DNA from: Siphlonurus alternatus
Lineage: Eukaryota; Arthropoda; Insecta; Ephemeroptera; Siphlonuridae
Direction: 5' to 3'
Assembly (NCBI GenBank): GCA_949825025.1
Contig: OX463781.1
Coordinates: forward strand, 46,140,317-46,204,316
DNA: 64,000 bases
The notes under the pieces are model-generated. The model ran no database searches, had not been told where the DNA came from, and saw only the letters and a program-made list of their open reading frames with translations. Positions 11,893-24,000 of this stretch are shown here, piece by piece. Within the stretch, counting starts at the first letter, position 1. Every line of letters begins with the position of its first letter. The position numbers were made by a program, and so were the translations under genes.

Positions 11893-11980
11893 TGATGCAT
11901 CATGTTGATTGATTGATTGATTGGTTGGTATTTTGGGGCAATTGACACATTTTGGTCATGTATGCCCCCTGATGCATCAT
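11893..11980 (-). mobile_element. Ultra-short retroposon copy 1, with 11-bp target-site duplication
   Basis: A 66-bp insertion (11904-11969) lies between perfect direct repeats TGATGCATCAT at 11893-11903 and 11970-11980. Read on the minus strand it begins GGGGGCATACATGACC, continues through TGTGTCAATTGCCCC, and ends in CCAACCAATCAATC plus further AATC units. The same unit occurs at 31337-31403 and 53869-53925, each with its own target duplication. The duplications and the repeated tail show insertion by target-primed reverse transcription, like a SINE, but the body is only about 60 bases. Confidence 0.85.
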
Positions 11981-12874
11981 ATGCGTTTGTTTATTATGAA
12001 TTTTATATATCATAGACTTGTTGGTAAACTTGGTTTTATTGAATAAACATGGCAGCTAGTTTAAGAACTTGCAAAAGTGTTCTCCTGCAATACCAATGCA
12101 CCGTGTAAAAACTCTCAAATATAATATTTATATATAATTTAATATAAATATACTGTTTACCGGATACAACATTGCGCATGCTGCAGTTATTATAATGCTA
12201 TAAAAATGCATACAAAAATTCAGTTAATAAGGAATTAAGTGACCTTTTTGTTCCATTTTTTGTCTAATTTTCTCAGTGCACTTCCATAAAAAAATAAGAT
12301 TTATGTAAAGAGAAAAAAAAGGGATCAAGTTTCTATTATGTAACATAATATGAAAAAGAATGCCATGCATGCAATGCATTGCATGTCAACCTGGAACTGC
12401 GTCGACTAAATATTCAAGATTTAGTCAAATTAGCATTAAAGAACATCACTAATATATTATAAAAAGTTGACAAAATTAATAACTCAAGACATTTTCAAAA
12501 TATCAATTTTCTTTTATATATTTGAACATATAATTTGTCCTTTTATACAAATATATTTTAGGATTTTAGGTTAATTTATACAATCTGAAAATAATAATGA
12601 GTCAATAGTGTCGGTAATCCTTAAATCGAGAATCATTTTCTCTGCCAGACGTTGCCAGGGCTCTTGTCATCCTCTCATCTGCATACAAAGCGGCCTAACT
12701 GATGCAAGCGTTCGTGCGTGGGCGACGATGTAATCAACATCGGAACAATGTCTTTTGAGTGAAGGCAAGCGCAACCTGGTTTCTAATTTTAATTAATTAT
12801 TAAGTGTTTAGTGAACATGCAATATGTATTATATCAATCATGCATGTTTTGTTTGTTTTTTCTTTTTCTCTTTC

Positions 12875-12906
<32 letters not shown>

Positions 12907-13411
12907 TGAAACCCTATAAAATTGTATAATATATCATGCACATTGCATACGAAATTATTGCAGTTATAAATTTATATAAATGATTTCATCGAACTGATAA
13001 AAAAAATCATTTTAACAAAAAATTAAAATAATTATAAAATGTAATTAATTAATACATTATAATAATTACATTAATTATATAAATTTAATATATATAATAA
13101 TAAATACAGAAGAAATCATTTTTTAACATATTTTAATCTTCAGGTGAAACAAAAAAAGCTCCTTCTCTTAATTATACAGAGGAATTAAGGAAGTGTATTG
13201 CACATTGTTATTTGATTGTCACCTAAATGACATCATGTTATAACGTTGTCATGACACCAAACCAAAGGAAAATGATAGCGGGGAAAGTTTACTTTTATAA
13301 TATTGCCGCCTTATATCGTGACGTATATATAAAAACGTCATGCAGCATATTCAGTAATAATAAAATAGAAACCGGGTAATCACATCATGCATGAAGTATA
13401 AATATAATATT
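11981..13411. other. AT-rich non-coding DNA with a poly-T run
   Basis: Contains a poly-T run at about 12876-12902 and a moderately GC-rich patch at 12640-12780. Nothing else recognised. The T-run may be the complement of a retroposon tail, but no body could be identified. Confidence 0.3.
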
Positions 13412-13829
13412 TTAAGGGCATTGGTTGTAGCACCGGTAGTTGGCAACACTGACGTATCTTCACCATGTTAATTTTTGATCATTGCTCCTCGGAGTAATTT
13501 TTATGCTAGAGCTAAGCTGATTGCTGTAGTATCAAGATAATTAGTAGCCCAAGTGCACAATTTGGCTAAATAAAGCCCGATTTAAAGAAAAGTATTTTTT
13601 TTATATTTTAGAAAAATGCATGTAAATTTAAAAAATTACTAAAAAATACTTTTCTTTAAATCAGGCTTTATTTAGTCAAATTATGCACTTGGACTACTAA
13701 TTATCTTGATACTACAGCAATCAGCTTGGCTCTAGCATAAAAATTACTCCGTGGAGCAATGTTCAAAAATTAACATGGTGAAGATACGTCAGTGTTGCCA
13801 ACTACCGGTGCTACACCCAATGCCCTTAA
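13412..13829. mobile_element. TTAA-bounded palindromic MITE, copy 1
   Basis: Starts TTAAGGGCATTGG and ends CCAATGCCCTTAA. The two halves are near-perfect reverse complements of about 190 bases (GTAGCACCGGTAGTTGGC is mirrored by GCCAACTACCGGTGCTAC) around a short AT-rich centre. Two more copies (17152-17576, 29967-30382) show the same ends and the same TTAA at both tips, consistent with a TTAA target duplication. No coding capacity. Copies match closely, so the family spread fairly recently. Confidence 0.85.
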
Positions 13830-14490
13830 GCCCAGCATATTATTCATACATGATGCATGCATATTATATATTATGTTATATATAAATTTTGTCATTTTAT
13901 CTGGTAAACTTTTCAGAGTGAATGTTGATGAATTTATTAATATGTTATTTATATGAAGGACCTTCTTTAAATTTCCGTTCTATAAATATTAATATATATT
14001 TATGCAGTGATTTTCCTTATTATTTCTATATTATTATTATTTATTATATATTATTATTATTATGCGCACTTTCTCCAAAACCATAAACACCTCCTTATCT
14101 CGCGAGCGTCTGCCGTCTGTGATATGTTTACATATTATATGCATATTAACTCTTCTCATGTCTACTAGCTTGCTGCTGAATTTTATCACGGCGGCAAGCT
14201 CAAGGCAGCCACGTGACATAACAGCCTTTGATCAGGCCGGGCTCCGGAACTCCCTGTGAAGTTAAATATATGATGCAGTCCTGAACACCGTGCATTGTGC
14301 CATGTAATTATATATTATATGTACTGAGCAACAATATTAATTTAAAAAAACGACGAACAATAATTTTATATATTTACAATTATATCTTGGATTATATAAT
14401 ATATGAATGCAGGATTAAGCATGATGTTGATGGAATTAAGAAAACAATGTCTCATATATTTGACTGCGCTATCCTGAAAGACAATATTTT
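13830..14490. other. AT-rich non-coding DNA
   Basis: Short open frames at 14.04-14.26 kb overlap on both strands and lack coding character. No recognised repeat. Confidence 0.35.
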
Positions 14491-14935
14491 AAATTCAAAT
14501 TTTTATTTCGATCATAGGCTGTACAGCATGGATCACGTCAATTATTACATTAAATATGTAACGTACTTAATTCTAATTAAAATTAGCCTAAATTTAATAA
14601 ATTTAAACACAAATACCCAAACAATATTTAAAATATATATGATCTATAAAATTAATACAATAATTAAAATTGTGTCCTTTTAAACATCACATTAGCACCA
14701 TGCATAATATATATTTAACACACAACTTTTAAATTCAATTAAAAGTCTATACATCATGACAAAATAATTGGTTATTTTAACAATTCACTAGTAGTAAATT
14801 ATAATTATAGTTATTTAAAAAGCACTTTTGCATAAATTGTCATATATTCATTCACATGATAATTTATTTCTTCTTTTCACAGTACAATAAGTTTCTTGAT
14901 GCACTTACTCTTCTTGTATGAATTATTATGAAAAT
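14491..14935 (-). mobile_element. 3'-end copy of the non-LTR retrotransposon family
   Basis: The segment begins on the plus strand with AAATTCAAATTTTTATTTCG (the complement of the element's tail). It continues through GGCTGTACAGCATGGATC, TACTTAATTCTAATTAAAA and AAGTACTTTTGC-like words that also occur at 39001-39470 and, at its start, at 47150-47260 next to the reverse transcriptase. It is a 5'-truncated copy holding only 3' untranslated sequence. The 128-codon open frame across 14297-14683 runs from outside the element into it and is not a gene. Confidence 0.75.
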
Positions 14936-15980
14936 TATTTTTATATTTTTATCAGTTAAAGATAAGATTTTAATATGAAAATTTAACCACAATCACATGT
15001 TTTATGTTATTTTTCCCTTTAAAGTTTAAAGAGGTTGTGTATTATGTTTTATAAAATTCCAACATAAATTAATTAACACTTAACACTTAAGATATGGGGA
15101 TATATATGGGGAGTTTTAAAGGTATTTATTATACACACACATTATATGATACCTTGCTTGCAATCTTCTTTTTCAACAAGATGGATTATATATATATGCA
15201 TGCCGATGGAGCAATTGTAATAATTACATACTATAACTGATGCGCAGCATACTTATATAAAATTTAAGTTCTATATAAATTTCTAATAAATTTTTTTATA
15301 TAAATTTGGTTCTTGAAAATTAAATCACTTTGCGATAAAAGATAATTAAAATTGATAACCTCGATCGCATCTCAACAAAACGTTTTCAATGTCCTATATA
15401 TGCACATAAACATGATTCAACGTCTTAGCATAGCGTGCATGAATAAATTATCCAGGGAGCTAGCAGTTTATTGTCTGCTAATAAAGTCGTGAAGATTGGC
15501 GAGTCTCCAATTTAATTTGAGCGGAGCTTTTCTCACAGCGAGAATTCGTCTCTCGTACTGATGCGCATTTGTCAGACTTTAAATTATGAGAAGTTCTTTC
15601 GGTGCCGTGCACCAGAGTCCACAGGGATATATATAGAGGCTTCAAATTTCTTAATTGTATATAATTAAATTTAATACAAAGTTCTTGTATATTCTTTTGT
15701 TTAAATTATGCCATCTTCAATTCAAGTAAAAATAACAACAATATACTTCATATACTATAATATATATAATATAATATATTTGATATAATATAAAAAAATT
15801 ATTGTATATATATATATATATATATATATAGCTCATTTGTTTAATTGGTTTATTATAATTTAACAACTTTTTATATATATAGAGTAATCATTTGAAATGA
15901 CAACATAATATAAATATTATAAATTTATATAAGAATTAATTTAATGTAATGTAATTGAAATTAAGTATTTTTATATTTAT
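14936..15980. other. AT-rich non-coding DNA
   Basis: Nothing gene-like. Includes a TA run at about 15808-15830 and a slightly GC-richer patch at 15440-15620. Confidence 0.35.
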
Positions 15981-16111
<131 letters not shown>

Positions 16112-16340
16112 TTTTTTTTAATAACAAAAAGTCTGCAGAGGAGCTAGAGCCAAGAACCGCGCGAATAAAAGACATCGCATCTCGTCACGCGGCGGCGAAT
16201 GTGATGGGGGGAGATGAGGGGGGTGGGGGGTAGCTTTCCGCTTGTCACTCCCAGCAGCAGCACCCCCGCGTGACGTCATCCCCATGAGACCGACCCTCCG
16301 CCCTCTCTCGCCTCAGCAAATTTCTAATATGCTCGCAGGC
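16112..16340. promoter_or_regulatory. GC-rich block with a perfect CRE
   Basis: After the microsatellite the sequence becomes GC-rich (CGTCACGCGGCGGCGAATG, G-runs, CAGCAGCAGCACCCCCGC), with TGACGTCA at 16271-16278 and pyrimidine-rich CCGCCCTCTCTCGCC just after. This is promoter-like composition, but I found no exon on either side. Confidence 0.3.
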
Positions 16341-17151
16341 AATGTTAGTTCAATGCTATTGAGTCGCAAAATGAATCTGCCCCTATATAACATAAAGCAT
16401 AATGCAATTTAAACCTATATATATATAGAGCAGGGGAATAAACTATAAAGATTCATTTGCATTTTGTGGTTTATATAGATATTTAATTGTAATTCATCGC
16501 TATACTCTGTATCATCACATTGTTTAATTGGCTATTTTTAAACATAATTTATTAAACTTTTTAAGATAATTATAATTTTTTATTCGCGATATGTATTAAC
16601 TTATTGCTCCCATTATATATATAATTTTATTATATTTAACTGCTCCTCATATGGTATATATATATTAATACTTAATACTATAATGTATGTAATATATTTT
16701 ATCAACGTGGTTGTCACAGAAATCAAAGAAAACAAAAAATATAGCTTTACACATTTTTTATACATTCCAAAATTTGCATTGGGATAGTCTTTATTATATG
16801 AAATTTTTTATCTTCAGCTCAACCTAAATATAAGTGTGTACATATATTATATATATATATATATATTAATATAAATATCAACATCATTGGATCATCGGCC
16901 ACTCATTGCTGATGTTATATAATATTAAATTTATGTTATAATACATGATGATGGATGATGCATGGGGACTACAAAAATATTTAAAAAAAAATCAATTTAT
17001 CTATATTCTATATAATATACCCGTACCGTATATTTTATTAATATAAATAATACACATTATTTTTCACACTTTTTCACGCTCATGCATTGGCCCAGCATCA
17101 TCTTGCCATGCTGCAGGACCAATAATATTTCAAAAGAAGAGACGCAGCTCG
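16341..17151. other. AT-rich non-coding DNA
   Basis: TA-rich stretches only. Nothing recognised. Confidence 0.35.
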
Positions 17152-17576
17152 TTAAGGGCATTGGGTGTAGCACCGGTAGTTGGCAACACTGACGTATCTT
17201 CACCATGTTAATTTTTTATCCTTGCTCCTCGGAGTAATTTTTATGCTAGAGCTAAGCTGATTGCTGTAGTATCAAGATAATTAGTAGCCCAAGTGCACAA
17301 TTTGGCTAAATAATAGAGAGCCTGATTTAAAGAAAATTATTTTTTTTTTTATATTTTAGAAAAATGCATGTAAATTTAAAAAATTACTAAAAAATACTTT
17401 TCTTTAAATCAGGCTTTATTTAGCAAATTGTGCACTTGGGCTACTAATTATCTTGATACTACAGCAATCAGCTTGGCTCTAGCACAAAAATTACTCCGAG
17501 GAGCAATGATCAAAAATTAACATGGTGAAGATACGTCAGTGTTGCCAACTACCGGCGCTACACCCAATGCCCTTAA
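17152..17576. mobile_element. TTAA-bounded palindromic MITE, copy 2
   Basis: Same termini and mirrored arms as the element at 13412-13829: TTAAGGGCATTGGGTGTAG at the left, CTACACCCAATGCCCTTAA at the right. A small internal gain (AATAGAGAGCC near 17312) and single-base changes distinguish it. TTAA lies at both tips. Confidence 0.85.
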
Positions 17577-19140
17577 GGATTAATGTCAGTGCTATGAAAA
17601 TTAGGCTAGATGCACTCTGAAAAGTTCATCAAACCTTCCTGATATCATGAAAATAATTGCAGTCATGACAAAAAATTAGAACATATTTGGTAAAAATTTC
17701 GAGATATTCAGCATTTAAAATTAGCATTGTTTTAAATGGGGACTGCTGCCAGCATGGTATGGCAAGTCGGTATCACTCGCGAAAAAAATTAATTACTAAA
17801 ATTCTACACCGAATTTATAATAAGTTGTTTTTTACATATAAGCAAACTGACAGTTATTTTGTCCTTTATACTTTATGGACTAGTAATATTTTCAGTTTAT
17901 CATCGGAAAATATTGAGCAATATTAATAGCTGTGCCGCGGTGGCATTAATCCTATACTTAATTGGTTCTGCAGCATATTAATTGCAAAGCGTCAGCTCAC
18001 TCACATCATGTCTCTGTATATATGTATTATATATAATCTGTGTAATGATAATTCAATTCGTTTAACCACTGGTTTTACAGGTACAACATGGATGTCATGG
18101 ATTAAATTACGTCATTTTACAACAAGACACTAAAAAAAAACATAAAAAATGAATTAACAATCAACAACATGCAGCAATTCCTATATATAAAACTATCCTA
18201 TATACAAAATAACACTTGACAAAGTATTGTCTTCTGCATGGCAACTTAATATTAATACTAAAAAATACATCTTCACCGAATAATTATATAATTTCCTTAC
18301 ATGATACTACAATATTAATCTATAACATATTTATCAACATGGACATCATGAAGCATCATGCCCAGAACAACAAATAATGAATTTTTGTTGCTAATATTGT
18401 TTGGCTATAATATAATTATATAAGTATATTATAGTTCTGCACTTGCGTGTATTTTAATTTTTCATTTATTTTGTTAATTGACAAGTTAATTAATTATTAA
18501 GTTTGTTATATTTTTATTCCATCTACAATATGCCATGCGCCAAGGTTTCTTTTCTTTATAAAATTCTCATGAATTATAATTACATACTCTCCTAATCAGC
18601 GAACAACATGGAACTGACCAGCAACAGTATATACTGTGATTTAGTAGTTCCACATCATGTAATCAAGGCTCGCTGGATTATGAGTCACCGCCGCGACTTT
18701 CACGCTCGCGAGGGCTGCACTCGACGGTCACGTGACGCGAATATTTGGGTCACGTGCTGGGCAACCTCACATCATGCATGGTTATCAAGACAAAACTTTA
18801 GAGTAAATTAAATATATTTATTTAATAAATTTAATCATTTTATAATAAGGTGATATATTTGCTTGCTATACATGTATACGTATATATATGCCAGACAGTT
18901 ACTTGAAACAATGAAAATATATTATAAATTATAATACATAAAATGTTATATATTATATAAAATATATAATTATAACACGCCGCATTGCATATGTGACATA
19001 ATTGCAATAGCTATATATAATAAGAAACTTCATAATGACATATCGCATCACTGCATGTAAATGTATATACTGTATATACATATATAATATACATATTATA
19101 TAGAGTTATTTGAAGATTTACGTATATACTGTCGTCATGT
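17577..19140. other. AT-rich non-coding DNA with an E-box-bearing GC patch
   Basis: Most is AT-rich without features. At 18660-18780 GC rises (GAGTCACCGCCGCGAC, CTCGCGAGGGC) and CACGTG occurs twice (18729 and 18751). A 67-codon open frame starts at 18608, but nothing supports it as a gene. Confidence 0.3.
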
Positions 19141-19320
19141 CACCGTTAGCGCCATGCAGCCGCGCGGATTATCCACGACAGGTCGTGCTGGGGGTGTTAC
19201 AACTCGCCAAATCTGCGCCCAGGGCGAGCAAACGACCCACTTTCAGGTGAGAGGCCGCCCGCCGCGACCTGCACACCTGAGCCACAGGTCGCCCCGTCAC
19301 TCACCTGTTTTATAACTTTT
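19141..19320. other. GC-rich block, candidate exon or conserved element
   Basis: A GC-rich island about 300 bases beyond the stop codon of the RING gene. On the plus strand an ATG near 19138 opens a frame (MSPLAPCSRADYPRQVVLG and on) that ends at a good donor, TTTCAG followed by GTGAGAGG, near 19254, so it could be a divergent gene's first exon. A TA-rich TATA-like stretch precedes it. On the minus strand several GGTGAG and CAGGT words occur. No family resemblance, and I cannot decide between exon and regulatory DNA. Confidence 0.25.
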
Positions 19321-19603
19321 ATATCATATAGCTGCATTGGCCGCATAACTTTTCCTTTGCATGGCCAATAAAATTATAAAAAAACAAACAATGGAGTTAC
19401 TGACCTATAAAAATGAATTGTTATTGGCAAGAAATGCATGGAGGGTGCAAAATAATACATATATATATTTATTTATTAATAAGTTGGAATTTATAAAATA
19501 AAATATTTATATATATTTTTTTAAAAATAAATGATCACATTTAAAATTGATATATTTGCGCATGCGCAGCAATAAAATGATATTAAATGAAGTTCTTGTC
19601 ATC

Positions 19604-19833
19604 TTAAAAGGACATATCCTCGGAGGCTGATGCTTCCGAATGCCGGTAGATCATGCACGTTTCGTATTTGACTCGGCAGAAGGGGCACACCCGACCGAGC
19701 TTGACGACGCACTCCACGCACGTGGCGACGTGGCCACACGGTTTGAGCAGCACGCACGCCTCGTGAACGCAGCACGTCACGCACTCGGACTCCAGGCGGT
19801 CCGGCGCGGCATTAAGCGTCGCGTCCACCAACG
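19604..19833 (-). CDS. RING gene, last exon with the RING-HC finger
   Basis: After the acceptor TTGTTGCAG the exon encodes a short linker (VDATLNAAPDRLESE) and the whole zinc finger (CVTCCVHEACVLLKPCGH, then CVECVVKLGRVCPFC). It ends with an acidic Ser-rich tail (SEASASEDMSF) and TAA at 19604-19606. All eight zinc ligands are present. A TTTATT cluster near 19470 on the plus strand supplies minus-strand AATAAA signals downstream. Confidence 0.9.
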
Positions 19834-21004
19834 CTGCAACAACGGCCGAGTAAATTATCCTGCTATTTAATTATATATAACCGTATAACGTATGCCTAAT
19901 ATAATATATACTATTATAATATATATTATTATATTACACGAAATTTAAGTTCTGCATGAGGTTTTTAAATGTTCTCCGTGGAGGGAAACTTTTCTCCAAA
20001 TGCCATGCACCAACATGTTATAATATTTGAATTTTTTCTCAATAACTATTAAAGCTATTAATTTGAAACCTGAAATTAATTTGGTCCTGCAGCAGCGGGC
20101 TGGTCTGTATAACTTACTCTTTTGCTGGAGGAAGTTGTCCTCGTACAAATCTCGGAGGGCCATTAGGTTCTGCACGCGACACACGTCAGCCTTGACACCC
20201 AAGTTTCGGAGCTCCTTCTCGAGCTGGGCCGCGGTAGATTTTTCAACGAAGAGTTTCAGAGCATCGCGGAAGCTTCTATTCATATACACGGGGCGCTGCA
20301 ATGCAATGAGCACCAAGTGACGTAATCAAAACATGAAGGACGCATGCGCCGCGTTTTATATTTCAGGTGCATGTTCCAGGGAGCTCTCTTCGGGTGTTCA
20401 TTGTTTTATTAACATAAATTTACAAAGAAAATTAATATAACTAATATAGATGTTATTCGTTTTATAATAAAATAAATATTTTTTTTCTTTATTTTTTGAA
20501 AAACCTATAATTCCCCCCGATGAGCATCACAAAGATTTATAATACATTAATTAATATAAAAATTAACGATGGTGTCTTCTTCCTACATGACTCACCTCGG
20601 CAATCAGCTTATTGTACGAGACGGGACACAAGCACTTCATGTCGGGGTAGTGTTCGCCCAGCATCATCAGCTTGCGCGGGGGTGGCTTGACCTTCTCAAC
20701 GAGGCCCCGCTCGCGCACCATCGCTGCAACCAGCTCCACGATGCGGTCCTTTTCTGCAGCAGTCACAACACTCTACGATGAATGTAATATATAATTTTCA
20801 TCGTATTGCATAGTTTATAGTCTCCGTGCAGCTGCAGTCTTTGCCATAGTTGCATGGAAATATATTTTATATAACGAACCCTCATCAATGCCATGGCGGA
20901 AAACAAGCAGAACACCATGATATTTATACGTGTACATCCCAACATCGAATTGAAATGTTGTTGTTTCATTAGTTTAAAATATATTAAGTATATTAAATAT
21001 TCAA

Positions 21005-21066
<62 letters not shown>

Positions 21067-24000
21067 TATATATATAGATACCATGATATCATTTTGATAT
21101 ATAATACGTATTTTATATGTTATATAAAATTATTATAATTTCGATTAATATAGAAATAAAAACCTACAGGTAGCGTCTTTGAATTTATATAATTTTTATG
21201 ATGTTGCAATATCATTCATTCATTCTAATATTCTTGAAAAAAATAAATAATGATACTATAATATATGCGTGCAAATGCATTGCAATATAATATCAATGTC
21301 GGAAAATTAATTTAAAATTTCTCAATGCTTTTATTTAAAAAAAATTGTAGTATAAGATTAAAACTACAATGAGATGAAAATTAAGTTTGTTAATATGACT
21401 CACTGTCTCTGGAGCGGTAACGTTTGTTGTTGGTCCTCAGGAACCTGCGCAGAACGGTTTTGTTGATGGTGCGCAGCAGGATGGGCATGTGGTGCGGCTG
21501 ACGTCTCACGATACGCCGCAGTTTCACCGCGTCTTCCGCCCTCAGCGAACTGAAGTCCAAGAACTGTCGCGGGGGCTTCGCGGGGGTCACGGGTGCGGGT
21601 GCAGCCATATTGTTCTCTGTAAGCAGCGAATAAATATTACACAAATTTAATTATGGTGTATTAACATATGCATTAAATAATAAGGAGGAAATAAATTTTT
21701 TATTAACTCATTATCTATCCTGTATATTACATCACTCACTATTTATACGCGGTATAATTTTGCATGCATATACAATTTTGTCTTACAAGAAATTTTTTTC
21801 GACTCTATAATAAAACCAAATAGAGTTGAAGATTTGTTGTATATAAGGAAAAAATTGATTGTGTAATTCCGGCTTTAGTCTTTATAATTACATACTGCAT
21901 TGCAGCCATTGCATGCAGGACGGCAGACGTCAAAGGTTAGATACATATACATGGTATAAAACCATTTTTTAATAAAATAAATCGACGGAATTTAAATCAA
22001 GATTTTAATAATTATAAACTATATAATTTAAAAAACTGATATGCACATATATGCAAATATATATATCATCAATAAGTGATCAAGCCTTTCGAGCACTCTG
22101 ACTTTTTAGTTGTTTTTATATTCATGAGGGATGAAATAATAAATAAAAATAAATAAATAATATATTTCAGAAACATATTTATAATTTTATAAAATAAATG
22201 TTATTTTCTTTGCTTCATTGCGTGCAGTCATATAAATCTCATATTATAAAAATTACGATTATTAGTTATACGCATAATTATTAAGTGTGCATGTGACTTT
22301 AATTAATAAATGGCTAATACAGCTGCTGCAGTATAAATAATAGTATAATATAAAACTATAAAATTATGTTTTACTAATATTTTGATATAATATATTTATT
22401 AAGTATATATATTATAGAACTTTTAATCGTTTTTAAATATTATAGCAAAAATTAATTTTGCTTCAAATTAATTTGATTCATTTTGCTGTCTGTGACAATA
22501 ATATCCATTCATTAATTATATATATCATGATAGTACTGTACAGTATAATTGCATGCAAGGGTAATTCATAACTTAATTACATAATTACAAACTTGCGAGC
22601 TAGAGTCAATTTTGCATTTTTAATATCGAAATCATGAAGTTATACTTTTTGTATAAAGTCTATTATAATATGAATTAACATTCAAATATATAACAAAATG
22701 ATAATGCACGTTTAGAATACAAATAAACCTTTTATATTAAACTTATATATAGCATAATTTTATTATATAATAACTATATATAACTTACTTAATTGATTCA
22801 CTCAATGGACGTTTTGCTGCATGCATGCGTGCAAACTTTTGAACTGAATATTTTGTTATAAAGAGAAGTTGCGAGACGACAATTTAAAATTATATTTATA
22901 TATATATAGTTTGTTTAATTGTTGCATGCGTGCGTGCGCATCGCATTATTTCTATGTAAATAAATTTAACAATCACAATGGATTGCAATGTTCGGATGTT
23001 GGAAATCCCTCAAATAGTAAACATATATTATAAAAATTAACACATTATTTTAGTTAATTGGATGACCCATGCACACTGCAAAAACAACTAAATACCAAAG
23101 GCATTGAGAATCTCCACAATCACTTTTACATCACCAAAAGTGTTTAGCTTCTCAATGCTTTTATTGTTTACGGTCTTCATACCTGTTGTAAAAAGCTAAA
23201 AAGTGATCACCAATCTAACTACTCGCCAGCTTAACTTCGGTAATCACTTTCGATCATACCCTTACCACTGCACTGCTAATGCTTTCTTAGTAGGAAGAGT
23301 ATTATTGAGGTATATAAAATAAATAAGAGCTATGGTGAAATGACAAGGGTTCATTTTAATACAAGGTTATACAAATTTCGACCCTAGGGTAAAATTTGAT
23401 GGCGGTTCTAATGGTGACCCTTAAATTTGCGACCCTTTGACCCTTAAGGGTCAAAAGACCCTTAAATTTTTTTTTCGTGAAAAATTGCGAAATTGACAGC
23501 AATGTCCTTAATTAACTTTAGAGCTCTTATTTACGCATTTTAAGGGTCGACCCTTGGGGTCTAACAGGGGTCATTTTTAAAAGTATACAAATATTTATAA
23601 CAAAATTTGTCAAAAACTGTGAGGATTATGGATTTAGCATTGGCTTTAATTGATTCAGTAAGAATAATGACCCTCTAAGGGTCGACCCCTAAAATATATT
23701 ACGATCTATTCCGCATATAATACTTCTAAATGCTATTAACATGCAATTTCTGAATGCTAATTCTATTAACAAAAATCTAATGTTTAAAACGTTAGTTTTT
23801 AAATAGTAAAAACAGTGATTAAATAGCAAAGACATTTAGCTATTTTTCTAAATACTTTTAACGTTCAGTAAATGTTAAAAGCATGGAGGGTCTGAATACC
23901 GATTTTTTGCAGTGCACTGCACTGCAGTTTAGTCATGACTTTTCAAGCGAGTTTTGACTTTCAGTATAACATTATTTTAAAAACACATGCAGCACCTTTT

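Noticed and set aside
13412..13829. Firm assignment of the TTAA elements to piggyBac
   Set aside because: TTAA fits, but the ends begin with GGG rather than CCC and no transposase is present.
14297..14683. A 128-codon plus-strand frame
   Set aside because: Its 3' half lies in untranslated sequence of a retrotransposon copy, and the same sequence at 39 kb is not open.
19599..19784. A second minus-strand frame over the RING exon
   Set aside because: Out-of-frame reading of the same exon.
19640..20781. Plus-strand frames opposite the RING exons
   Set aside because: They are shadows of the minus-strand coding exons, which have splice sites and a zinc finger.
19604..21644. Idea that the RING gene is viral, such as an integrated large DNA virus of crustaceans
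   Set aside because: It has several spliced introns with matching phases and AT-rich host-like introns. No other viral gene is nearby.
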